A DNA stretch of 64,000 nucleotides from Sphaerisporangium aureirubrum (GTDB lineage: Bacteria; Actinomycetota; Actinomycetes; Streptosporangiales; Streptosporangiaceae), in contig NZ_JBHSRF010000032.1 of assembly GCF_042658925.1 (NCBI RefSeq), forward strand, positions 1-64,000. Reading direction: 5' to 3'. The position numbers and the translations under genes were made by a program. Below are positions 16,534 through 24,147 of the stretch, piece after piece. The notes below the pieces were generated by a model that worked only from the letters and a program-made list of their open reading frames with translations, was not told where the DNA came from and ran no database searches. The stretch's first letter is position 1. Each line of letters starts with the position of its first letter.

Positions 16534-17550
16534 ATGACTGTCTCTACTCGCGTTGCCGTCTTCTCGCTTGGAGGCACCATCGCCATGGCTCCGAGCGCTG
16601 GCGGAGGAGTGACTCCGGCGTTGACGGCAGGAGACCTTTTGGCGGCGGTTCCCGGGCTGGAGGCTCTCCATGTGGAGTTGGAGATGCACGACTTTCGGCA
16701 GCTCCCAGGGGCGTCTCTGTCGTTCACCGATCTGGTGGAGTTGGCCAGCGCCATTCGACACGCGGTTGATCGCGGGATAGATGGCGTAGTGGTAACTCAA
16801 GGCACCGACACCATCGAGGAGACCGCGTATGCGCTTGACCTCATGTACGGCGGACAGCCACCGGTGGTGGTAACAGGAGCCATGCGAAACCCGGCGATGG
16901 CGGGAGCCGACGGCCCTGCCAATCTTCTCGCGGCCATCCGTACGGCAGCCAGCGGCGAGGCTCGTGGACTGGGGTGCCTGGTCGTCTTCAATGATCAGGT
17001 TCATGCGGCTCGATGGGTACGCAAGACGCACACCAGCAGTCCAGCGGCGTTCGTCTCGCCGAACTATGGGCCGGTGGGACATGTGATTGAAGGTCGGATC
17101 AGCGTTCCCCTGCGATTTGACCGCGGACCGGTTGTCACACCTGACCCTCGCAGCGCTGTCCGGGTTGGTCTCCACACCGTGGCGCTGGGCGACGACGGTG
17201 GAACCGCTCTCGCAATCGGTGACCGCGCTGACGGGTTGGTGGTGGCCGCGATGGGGGTCGGGCACGTGCCGGCGGACATGGTCCCGGCACTCTCCGAACT
17301 CGCGGAGAGGATCCCTGTCGTACTGGCCTCCCGCATTGGCGCAGGCCCTGTCCACGAGAGCACGTACGGGTTCAACGGCTCAGAGCGCGACCTGTTGGCG
17401 CGCGGCTTGATCAGTTCCGGTTACCTGGATGCTCTCAAGGCGCGGGTACTGCTGCACCTGATGCTCGCATCGAGCGAGACTAGAACCCAGATCACAGAGA
17501 CTTTCGCACTCGCCAGTGGCCGCAGCAAAAGCCCCGTACGTCTCCCCTAG
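16534..17550 (+). CDS. Asparaginase/glutaminase-family protein
   Basis: A 338-aa protein of the bacterial type I/II L-asparaginase fold. The first catalytic threonine lies in SLGGTIAMAP near residue 14 and the second in VVTQGTDTIEETAYALDL near residue 88, followed by VTGAMRNP and ADGPANLLAAI. Key residues are present, so amidohydrolase activity is likely; the substrate (asparagine, or another beta-amide) cannot be read from sequence. There is no signal peptide. GGAAAGG precedes the ATG. The PPC-domain gene follows after 40 bp. Metabolic cargo of this kind is unusual on a conjugative element. Confidence 0.88.
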   Translation: MTVSTRVAVFSLGGTIAMAPSAGGGVTPALTAGDLLAAVPGLEALHVELEMHDFRQLPGASLSFTDLVELASAIRHAVDRGIDGVVVTQGTDTIEETAYALDLMYGGQPPVVVTGAMRNPAMAGADGPANLLAAIRTAASGEARGLGCLVVFNDQVHAARWVRKTHTSSPAAFVSPNYGPVGHVIEGRISVPLRFDRGPVVTPDPRSAVRVGLHTVALGDDGGTALAIGDRADGLVVAAMGVGHVPADMVPALSELAERIPVVLASRIGAGPVHESTYGFNGSERDLLARGLISSGYLDALKARVLLHLMLASSETRTQITETFALASGRSKSPVRLP

Positions 17551-17590
17551 GCCGCCCCCGAACTCCTGCGTACGAATCGAGCAACCGAGC

Positions 17591-18061
17591 ATGCGAGCCC
17601 ATGAACTCACCGTTGGACGCACCTTCGGCGTGACCTTCGACCATGGCGACGACTACATGAGCGCTCTCGCCGACTTCTGCCGAGAGAACGGGGTCCGACA
17701 AGGTTACATCCCGATGTTTCTTGCGGGATTTGCCGAGGCCGAGATCGTAGGAACCTGCGAGAAGCTGGCAAACCCTGACGCTCCTGTGTGGTCGAAGGTC
17801 CACCTGACGAATGCCGAAGCATTCGGATGCGGAACCATAGCGGCAGACACGGAGACAGGCGGGATCCTGCCACACATCCATACCACGCTCGGGCTCAAGG
17901 AGCGGTCAGCCATTGGCCACACGAGTCACTTGCTGTCCGCGAAGGTGCAATTCCTAACCGAGATGCTCGTGGTCGAGGTACTGTCACCAGTCATGACACG
18001 CCCCAGAATGCCCGAACTCTACGATGTGCCGTTGCTGACCTTCGGCAAGCCGACAGCCTGA
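17591..18061 (+). CDS. PPC/PCC-domain (DUF296) protein
   Basis: A 156-aa protein made almost entirely of one PPC domain, as seen in AT-hook proteins of plants and in small bacterial proteins. Visible parts are LTVGRTFGVTFDHGDDYMSA, ENGVRQGYIPMFLAGFAEAE, and HIHTTLGLKERSAIGHTSHL, with histidines in the usual metal-site positions. The bacterial function is unknown. The ATG at 17591 is favoured by where the domain begins; a GTG at 17516 overlapping the asparaginase end is the alternative. It pairs with the asparaginase and so is likely part of the same cargo function. Confidence 0.83.
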   Translation: MRAHELTVGRTFGVTFDHGDDYMSALADFCRENGVRQGYIPMFLAGFAEAEIVGTCEKLANPDAPVWSKVHLTNAEAFGCGTIAADTETGGILPHIHTTLGLKERSAIGHTSHLLSAKVQFLTEMLVVEVLSPVMTRPRMPELYDVPLLTFGKPTA

Positions 18062-18067
18062 CGCCCA

Positions 18068-18454
18068 TTAAATATTCCTTTTCCTTATCGCGAGACTCAT
18101 GTATCTATCGAGCAATGCGATGCATTCACGATCCGGGAATTCCTCTGCCGTAGCAGTGGATCCGTGAGCCAGACCATTTCGAGCCGTGGCAAGGCGTCGG
18201 AAAATTTCAGAGTCCGCCGTAGCCGTATCTCGCGAGAGGTTGATCGCCATGAGCACGAACCGGAACATGAGGTTGCGTTCTGGTGAATCTGGATTAGCTG
18301 CCGGCCACATTAGCTGACCAATTGGGAGGCCAGTCTCTTCGGACAGAAGTGCGCCTACCAGTTCGCGCAACCACGATCCGGCGCCCCTCCCATGTCCGAC
18401 ACCGACTCTCGACCTCCGCGCCCCCATCTTGCCCCTCTCCGCGCCGCATCCCAT
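18068..18454 (-). CDS. HEPN-like protein or fragment
   Basis: A 128-codon leftward frame that converges with the PPC gene. The last 75 residues look real: RNLMFRFVLMAINLSRDTAT, then RRLATARNGLAHGSTA, where RNxxAH fits the Rx4-6H core of HEPN domains, then ECIALLDRYMSLAI. The first 45 codons are low-complexity and overlap the TGACAG repeats, so this may be the 3' remnant of a longer HEPN (Apea-like) gene or a small gene starting later. No clear ribosome site is seen. Confidence 0.4.
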   Translation of the reverse strand: MGCGAERGKMGARRSRVGVGHGRGAGSWLRELVGALLSEETGLPIGQLMWPAANPDSPERNLMFRFVLMAINLSRDTATADSEIFRRLATARNGLAHGSTATAEEFPDRECIALLDRYMSLAIRKRNI

Positions 18455-18676
18455 TGACAACCGTGACAGCGTTGACAGGCAGCGAGTTCATGCAGGTCAG
18501 TTGCCGTTACCCAGCACACCGACACAGGTTGACAGGCCGTGACAGGCGGTGACAGCTTGCCGAGGCACCGCCAAGCTGTCACCGCTGTCATTTCCTGTCA
18601 CGCTGGCCGGTGACGCCCTCGGTCGCACCCTGATCTGCGGATACCGCCTCTCCTACCGACCTTGTCAACGCTGTCA
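18454..18676. repeat. TGACAG iteron-like cluster with 13-bp inverted repeat
   Basis: TGACAG occurs directly at 18464, 18473, 18530, 18540 and 18550, and inverted (CTGTCA) at 18576, 18585, 18595 and 18671, with degenerate copies around (for example 18454 and 18663). Positions 18547-18559 and 18572-18584 form a perfect 13-bp inverted repeat around a 12-nt loop. Apart from the doubtful start of the HEPN frame, no gene covers it. Dense directed hexamers about a central palindrome are typical of replication origins or translocase-recognition loci. The element needs both, and neither has been assigned elsewhere. Confidence 0.7.
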
Positions 18677-18732
18677 CCGCTACCCCTCCTGAGCCACGTG
18701 ACGAAGCCGAGAGTCGCATCTAACGTAAGTCT

Positions 18733-19086
18733 GTGCGGCTTCCCTGGCTCGAACAGCTCCGTGCTTGGCATAAGGCCAAACTTGCCGAGATCGACGCGAA
18801 CCCTTACTACGTTCGCCCTGCTCGGAAGCGACCTCGCTTCCGACGTTCAAGCCTTGTGGTTTTCGTCGGCGTGGCTTACGTGTGTTGGCTTCCTGGGGCT
18901 TCCAACTGGCTAAAGGCTCTGACGATTTGGGCTTCTACCTCGCTCCCGTCAGCATCGGAGGCTTGGGTGGCCCCGCCAGCGGCGAGCCCCGTGAGGAGCG
19001 CGGCAGGCCACGTGGAGCCGTCCGCTAAGAGAGGCGATGCTCGGCGAGCCCGCAGCCTGCTGTGTTGCGCGCGACAACAACTCTGA
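18733..19086 (+). CDS. Small hypothetical membrane protein
   Basis: A 117-codon frame with a GTG start. It begins VRLPWLEQLRAWHKAKLAEI, a plausible amphipathic helix, then a basic stretch (ARKRPRFRR) and one membrane-like segment (SLVVFVGVAYVCWLPG). The second half is low-complexity and overlaps the next gene by 50 bases in another frame. The start lacks a clear ribosome site. It could be real or only its first 60 codons meaningful. Confidence 0.35.
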   Translation: MRLPWLEQLRAWHKAKLAEIDANPYYVRPARKRPRFRRSSLVVFVGVAYVCWLPGASNWLKALTIWASTSLPSASEAWVAPPAASPVRSAAGHVEPSAKRGDARRARSLLCCARQQL

Positions 19087-19624
19087 AACCTCACCCTCCC
19101 GGTCATTGCCGCCCGTACCGCCCCCTCCTGATCCTGACGGTATGCCTCCTGATCCACGAGATATAACCCCACAGGGCCTCCCGGTTGGGTGGTCCGAGGT
19201 TTCCGCGTTCAAGGATGCGGACACTGGGTTGGGCGGCTGCGGCTTCCTGTTCATCCTCCTTTTCGCCATCGTTCCCATCATCGGCTCCTGCATCGCCCAA
19301 ATGGCATCGGAGAAGGCGCGCATGGAGCCAGCACCTCCGGCGCCGGAGATGACGCTGGCCGCCACCTTCCGGCCCGGCGACACCATAAGGATCTACGTCG
19401 CCCCATTGGACCCGGTCGTCGTCTGGAGGCGGGGGACCGGAGGGATCCCGGACTGCGACATGCCCGGCGGCCGCGTCAGCCTCAATATTTACAACGAAGC
19501 GGGGCACGAGGTGATCGACGGTGTGAAATGGGAAACCGTCCTGACCGCTGAAGCGGATACGGCAGGCTTCTACGAGCTGACCTGCTCCAACGACCAGAGC
19601 GACCTCGTCCTCGGGGTGAATTAG
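19037..19624 (+). CDS. Membrane-anchored hypothetical protein
   Basis: A 195-aa protein, possibly starting instead at an ATG at 19142. A proline-rich head with ITPQGLPVGW is followed by one membrane helix (GFLFILLFAIVPIIGSCIAQM) and an outer domain of about 120 residues with FRPGDTIRIYVAPLDPVVVW and a beta-rich end (GFYELTCSND). The topology suggests an external domain on a single anchor. No family is recognised. It is the last gene before attR and could be cargo or part of cell-surface interaction. Confidence 0.55.
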   Translation: MLGEPAACCVARDNNSETSPSRSLPPVPPPPDPDGMPPDPRDITPQGLPVGWSEVSAFKDADTGLGGCGFLFILLFAIVPIIGSCIAQMASEKARMEPAPPAPEMTLAATFRPGDTIRIYVAPLDPVVVWRRGTGGIPDCDMPGGRVSLNIYNEAGHEVIDGVKWETVLTAEADTAGFYELTCSNDQSDLVLGVN

Positions 19625-19818
19625 GTTCGTCAGGCTCGAACAGCATGCACGGCGCCGGGTCGTCCGGTCCTAGCGGAGATGCTGGCTCGGGGTGGTCTTC
19701 GGCCGGGCAGGGCGGCAACTCCACCAGCTCCCGGACGCGGCCGTCCCAGTGGTGGTGGCGTGGGCTGTTCCAAATAGGATGGGACCCAGGTAACGGGGCT
19801 CCAGAGAAGCCCTGAAAC

Positions 19819-19844
19819 TTGATCGTGCCGAATGGGTGCCCAAA
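19819..19844 (+). repeat. Candidate integrase arm-type site, right
   Basis: The partner of 241-266: TTGATCGTGCCG, five differing bases, then GTGCCCAA, in the same orientation and 72 bp inside attR. The remainder of 19625-19915 holds no gene that I can support. Confidence 0.5.
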
Positions 19845-19915
19845 TCAGTCTTCGCCAAAGGCGCGGCCAGGAGTTTGCGCATGTCAGCGGCATAGTTCTC
19901 TGTTGTTGCAGCCTT

Positions 19916-19964
19916 GACTCATAATCCGTAGGTCGTGGGTTCAAGTCCCACCCGCCCTACCACC
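19916..19964 (+). repeat. attR core
   Basis: A 49-bp exact copy of 96-144: the tRNA 3' half from the anticodon loop through CCA. No tRNA 5' half precedes it, so it is not a functional tRNA. Similarity to the attL side resumes weakly beyond the core in the following hairpin. Confidence 0.93.
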
Positions 19965-19978
19965 CTTGACCACTCGAA

Positions 19979-20015
19979 AGAGCCCCTGGCCAGTGCTTAT
20001 GCCGCCAGGGGCTCT
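19979..20015 (+). terminator. Original tRNA terminator, now beyond attR
   Basis: A perfect 12-bp stem (19979-19990 with 20004-20015) lies just after the attR core. Before integration it would have followed the tRNA gene directly. The element now separates it from the tRNA and carries a similar hairpin at 159-198. Confidence 0.7.
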
Positions 20016-20163
20016 TCTGTTCTGTCCGGATGTCCTTCGCCACGATGTGGCCCGGTGGCCGGGCGTCACCCGGTCGCGCCCCGGTGGCCACCTCCCGGCC
20101 CGTCGCTTCGTGGCTCAGCAGCGACCGGACGCCGGGAAGGTGGCGTACCCGATGGCGTCGAGG

Positions 20164-21069
20164 TCACTGGCCGTCGGTGGAATGGTGGCCTTCCTTCTCA
20201 TCGAGCAGCGAGGTCGCGGGTGGGGCGCTCGGCACGGGTTCTCCCGAGGGAACCGTCGAAGGGACCGCGCTCACCGTCGGGGCGGGGGGCAGGGCGTGGT
20301 CGCCGGCCAAGCCCGTGCCCTCCAGCAGGCCCATGTGAGTGTTCACGAACTTCGCCGCGCTCTCGGCGAAGCCGCGGATCAGCGTGTTGCGGGTGGAGGC
20401 CCGGACCGCGCCGATGGCGGGAAAGATCTTCCCGTGCGCCATACGCAGACGCATGACGGCCGTCTCGTCGTAAGCGAGCCCCTTCTTGGCGGAGATCTCG
20501 GCCATCCATCCCTTCTGGTCCTCGTTGGGCTCATCGGGCAGCGGCACGCGCAGTCGCGCCGCCACCTCCCGGACCTCGGCGTCCAGAAGTTCGTGCTGCC
20601 GGGCGATCTCCCCGAGGTTCTTCCTGGTGACGGCCCGGAAGCCGCGTCGCGCGGCCTGCCTACCCGTCGGGATCTCCCAGAGGCCGGCCAGACGTACTTT
20701 GACCACCAGATCACGGTCCGCCGGACTCAGCGGGCCCCACGGCGTCGAGATCGTCGCCGGTGCCGCCGCGTCCTGGGACGCCGTCGGATCCGCCGGAGCG
20801 GCCCCGTCCGCGGGGGGCGCGCCGTCCTGCGGCGGCGCCACGTCCCCGGGTACCTGCGCCGGAGAGTCGGAGGCCTCAGGCTCGGCGTCGGAAGCCTGCA
20901 GCGACGCGATGATCCGTGGCACCAGTTCCTCCGCCGGTAAGGCGCTCGGCACCGGCTCGGCGGCGGCCGCGTCCGGCTTGCCGGAGTCGCCGGAGCAGGC
21001 CGTGGTGGTCTGAAGCACGATGAGGCTGAGAGCCACGGTGGCGACCGAGGCGATACGTGCGCGTCGCAT
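20164..21069 (-). CDS. DUF4142 lipoprotein
   Basis: A 301-aa protein with a lipoprotein signal (RIASVATVALSLIVLQTTTA followed by the lipid cysteine). A long Pro/Ala/Asp-rich spacer (about residues 30-110) leads to a DUF4142 ferritin-like helical domain: LSPADRDLVVKVRLAGLWEI, ARRGFRAVTRKNLGEIARQH and VNTHMGLLEGTGL. It would be anchored outside the membrane. The role of DUF4142 is not established. It is the first chromosomal gene after the element. Confidence 0.85.
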   Translation of the reverse strand: MRRARIASVATVALSLIVLQTTTACSGDSGKPDAAAAEPVPSALPAEELVPRIIASLQASDAEPEASDSPAQVPGDVAPPQDGAPPADGAAPADPTASQDAAAPATISTPWGPLSPADRDLVVKVRLAGLWEIPTGRQAARRGFRAVTRKNLGEIARQHELLDAEVREVAARLRVPLPDEPNEDQKGWMAEISAKKGLAYDETAVMRLRMAHGKIFPAIGAVRASTRNTLIRGFAESAAKFVNTHMGLLEGTGLAGDHALPPAPTVSAVPSTVPSGEPVPSAPPATSLLDEKEGHHSTDGQ

Positions 21070-21545
21070 CTCTGCCCGATCCCTTCTTGCCTGGGGAAAT
21101 CGCGACCCGTCGCCACTACGGCGGCGGCCGCTCGTCTGGAGCTACGGGCAGCTCACGTGACCAGTTCGACGGTATTGGAACGAATTTCTGGTCAGCTGCG
21201 TGCCGAACCGCCGGGCGGTCCCTGACCCATCGGCGACGGCGTACACGATGATGTTGTCGCGTCGAGGACGCCGCCGCAGGTGATCAGGGGCAGGCTTGGA
21301 CGGCCGGCGTGGGAATCGAGACACGCGGCGGCGCGGCGGCGCAGGTGGAGCGGCGTGACATCCAGCCCACCTCCTCCCCCGCCGTCTCCGCCGTTCCGGG
21401 TGGTGGCCGATGAGCACCGACCGGGTATGCGGCGCGTGTGGTGCGTGGCTGTCGGCCGCCCCGCACGAGGAGCCACGCCTACGCGTATAGACCCGTGCGC
21501 CGCCGGCATGTCAACTTTTCCGGTGAATGGCGCGTCTCACTCTTT
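21070..21545. other. Intergenic region between divergent genes
   Basis: About 476 bp between the leftward lipoprotein gene and the rightward secreted-protein gene. I see no supported gene, RNA or repeat; the open frames here are low-complexity and unlike proteins. It presumably holds both promoters. Confidence 0.5.
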
Positions 21546-22637
21546 ATGGGAGTTTTGATTCGCGGCACCGTGGCAGCCGTCGCCTTTTCCGTCATCGCGG
21601 GGCCGGCCGCCGCCGGCGCGGTGGCGCCCGCCGCCGGGGCGGTGGCGCCGGCCGGTGAGTGGAGTGTCGTCCGTGACGACCGCCGCGACTCCTACGACGC
21701 GGTGACGGTGACGCCGGGCGGGGGGGTCTGGGTCGCCGGGACGAGGCGCCCGGGTCGTGGATCGGCAGGCGCCGAGTCGCTCCTGTTGAAGGGCGGCCGG
21801 TCCACCTTCAAGCGGGTCACCGGGCCGGGCTTCCGGGTGAAGCGGCTGGCGTCGGCGTCCGACACCAGGGTCTGGGCGTTCGGCGCGTCGCGATACGCCC
21901 GGTGGGACGGCAAGCGCTGGCAGGTCAAGCGGTGGCTCCACGGCCGGGTGGATCGGGCGTACTCCATCGGCGCCAACCTGTGGGTCATCGAGAACTCCAA
22001 CACGTTCCCGACGGCCGGTAAGGCCGGGTGGAAGGCGCGGTCCACGCTGCGGCGCCTGTCCGGATCGGCGTGGCGCAAGGTCCCCACGCCGATCGTGGTC
22101 AAAGGGCTCGACGGCCGGTGGGCGGCGGGCTCGGCGCGAGGCAAGGCGGCGCTGGCCCGCTGGTCCGGCACGGCCTGGCACAGGTTCCCGCTTCCGGCGA
22201 TCCCGTCCGCGCACCCGGGCCAGATCTCGGAGCTGACGGATATCGCGGTCGACGGTGAGACCGGCCGGATGATGGCCGTCGGCTGGGCCGCCTGGCCGTG
22301 CGGCGGCGCGAAGTTCTGCGGTGAGACCTTGCTGCTGGCCGGCTATCCCGCCAGCTGGAACTTCGAGGTCCGCGGTGAACTGGGTATCCAGCCGCGCGCC
22401 CAGGCGGAACCCGACGGCAGAGGCGGCGCCTGGATCGTCTACAACGCCAAGGGCGGAGGCAGCGGATATCTGCACATCCGCACCGACACCGTCGAGTCGG
22501 GCACCTTTCCGGCCCCGCCGAACCGGAACGCGTCCGTCCGTGGCCTCGCTGTCCAGCTGGAGAGCGGCGGTGCCATCTGGGCCGTCGGCGCGGCACCTTC
22601 TGGCCGCAACGGTCTGATCTGGGCCAACCTCCCCTGA
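21546..22637 (+). CDS. Secreted beta-propeller-like protein
   Basis: A 363-aa protein with an N-terminal signal (IRGTVAAVAFSVIAGPAAAG). The rest repeats short W-containing beta units about every 45 residues: GGVWVAGTRRPG, TRVWAFGASRYARWDGKRW, ANLWVIENSNTF, RWAAGSARGKAALARWSGTAWH, GAWIVYNAKGG and GAIWAVGAAPSG. That is the pattern of an exported propeller protein common in actinomycetes. No catalytic motif is seen. The ATG at 21546 is the only sensible start, though its ribosome site is weak. The target is unknown. Confidence 0.72.
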   Translation: MGVLIRGTVAAVAFSVIAGPAAAGAVAPAAGAVAPAGEWSVVRDDRRDSYDAVTVTPGGGVWVAGTRRPGRGSAGAESLLLKGGRSTFKRVTGPGFRVKRLASASDTRVWAFGASRYARWDGKRWQVKRWLHGRVDRAYSIGANLWVIENSNTFPTAGKAGWKARSTLRRLSGSAWRKVPTPIVVKGLDGRWAAGSARGKAALARWSGTAWHRFPLPAIPSAHPGQISELTDIAVDGETGRMMAVGWAAWPCGGAKFCGETLLLAGYPASWNFEVRGELGIQPRAQAEPDGRGGAWIVYNAKGGGSGYLHIRTDTVESGTFPAPPNRNASVRGLAVQLESGGAIWAVGAAPSGRNGLIWANLP

Positions 22638-23014
22638 CACAAGGGTAGGTCCGCACGGTCGCGGGTCGCGGCGGTCGCCGGAAAGGGCTGATCGGAAAGC
22701 CCTTAGGACCCGCCCGCGACCGCGACCCCGGCGGCCGGTCACGTCCCCGTCGGGTGACGTGGATCCGGCTGCGGACGGCGCGTCGTGTTCGACGCTATGG
22801 GCGGGATGTGATCCGGCCTCCTCCGGTTCGGCTCCTGGGCGGGTCTGAGTCGTTACCGTTACGCGCGCAGTCATCTGACGCATGGCTCCACGAGCGTCAT
22901 CGCACACCTTGGCAGGTGGCAGCCCTGGTGGACAGGGGCGGGGAACGCGATGGTCGCACGTGAAGGAGAAACGGCAGTGGACACAACCATGCGCTCGTAC
23001 ATACACGCGGAGTC
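22638..23014 (+). terminator. Intergenic region with terminator-like hairpin at 22683-22704
   Basis: After the propeller gene, AAGGGCT (22683-22689) pairs with AGCCCTT (22698-22704), and the GC-rich flanks can extend the stem. The rest up to the next start has no gene. An AAGGAG site at about 22962-22967 precedes GTG and ATG codons at 22978-22992, which probably were the original start of the following broken protease gene. Confidence 0.45.
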
Positions 23015-23946
23015 GTGGCGGTCAGGGAAAGCCGGTCCGCACGCTTACGCCGCCTCGTCACGCGACCACTGGTCGTCGCGGTTCTCGTGCTCTCGGCCGC
23101 GGCGTTTCCGGCGAGTGCGGGTGCGACGTCCCCTCCCGATCCTGGCCGGAGCGCGGACCCGGCGGCCGGGGGGCAGGGCGATCCGGCGGCGCAGGAGCGG
23201 GCGATCGCCCAGAAGGCTGCCGAGAACGTCCCCGGTGACAAGGTGGAGGCCTGGGCTCAGGCCCGCGGCGCGCTGGGTGCCTCCGTCGACGACGCTGGGC
23301 ACTACACGGTCACCTTCCCCGCGACCTCGGCGAAGAGCAGCCTGGCACAGCTGGACGCATCGGACCTGGACGTGCCGATGACCGTGAAGCGCAGCACCCT
23401 GACCAAGGCCGACATCGACGCGACGGCGGCCAAGCTGCGTGAGTTCGCGGCCCGGCACCCCGGCCACTCGTTCGGTTTCTGGTACGACGCCGGGCAGGAC
23501 GCGACCCTCGTCGGCGGCGACCTCACCGACGAACTGGCCGCCGAGCTGCGCACCTTCGCCGGCAAGGTCGTCGTCGACGCCGACCCCGAGGCCGGCGCGG
23601 GCCGCCACTCCTGTAGCCGGTACAACGACTGCAACCCGCACGACGGAGGCGCCTCCATCGAGAGCAACGGCATCGGATGCACGAGCGGTGTCGCCATGGT
23701 GGACTCCAGTGGCCACGACTACCAGGTCACCGCGGGGCACTGCTTCCCGCGGGGTTACCATCTCGCGTCCGGTCCGTACTACTACGGCTCCGTCACCATC
23801 TGTACTTCGTCAACATCAGCAACGGCAGAGCGCACGTCGTCGGTGTGTACATCGGCCACACCTGCGCGAACGGCTCCTGCATGTACTACGCGGAGAGATA
23901 CGGCAACATCGTGACCGCCTTCAGCGGCACCATCAAGCTGGGCTGA
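23015..23946 (+). pseudogene. Decayed S1-family secreted serine protease
   Basis: The first 255 codons read as a secreted chymotrypsin-like protease with signal peptide (RPLVVAVLVLSAAAFPASAG), a long prodomain, then IGCTSGVAMVDSSGHDYQVT and the catalytic histidine in TAGHCFPRG. Just after YYYGSV the frame fails. The family C-terminus (NGRAHVVGVYIGHTCANGS, ending FSGTIKLG) continues in another frame up to 23946. The segment with the catalytic Asp and the GDSGGP serine box is absent, so there is an internal deletion plus a frameshift. A second shift near the start is likely, since a better ribosome site precedes a different frame. Confidence 0.8.
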
Positions 23947-23977
23947 TCCCATCCTGGCGACCGCCGCCGACGACGCG

Positions 23978-24115
23978 TCATCCCGGCTCCGGGTCGTCGG
24001 CGGCGAAGGCGTGGAGCTGGGCCCGGGTGGAGACGCCCAGTTTGGGGAAGATCCGGTACAGGTGGGTGCTGACCGTGCGGTGCGACAGGAACAGCCACTC
24101 GCCGATCTCCTTGTT
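23978..24115 (-). pseudogene. LuxR-type HTH remnant
   Basis: Forty-five codons and a stop read NKEIGEWLFLSHRTVSTHLY and then RIFPKLGVSTRAQLHAF: the end of a LuxR (GerE) helix-turn-helix. Nothing upstream in this frame belongs to it; the sequence passes into a glucosidase remnant in the other direction. It is the 3' stump of a regulator gene. Confidence 0.72.
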
Positions 24116-24147
24116 CGTTCAGCAGGTTCAGCCGCTCGGTGGGCAGG

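Larger units (their letters stand above)
96..19964. mobile_element. Actinomycete integrative and conjugative element (AICE), about 19.9 kb
   Basis: The element is bounded by a 49-bp exact direct repeat of the tRNA 3' half. A leftward integrase and excisionase sit next to attL. Between the ends lie replication genes (prim-pol, DUF3987, family A polymerase, SSB), a single FtsK/TraB-type translocase with an SpdB-like DUF2637 protein, a RRQRL-type zinc protein, a WhiB-like protein and a GntR regulator. This is the known layout of actinomycete elements that move double-stranded DNA with one translocase and no type IV secretion genes. Integrase, excisionase and translocase look intact, so it may be mobile. 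Cargo on the right arm is an asparaginase-like and a PPC-domain protein. Confidence 0.93.

Noticed and set aside
18454..18676. CRISPR array
   Set aside because: The repeats are six bases long, occur in both orientations with irregular spacing, and no cas genes are present. No CRISPR was seen elsewhere in the window.
19916..19964. Second tRNA gene at attR
   Set aside because: Only the 3' half is present; the sequence before 19916 does not supply D or acceptor arms.
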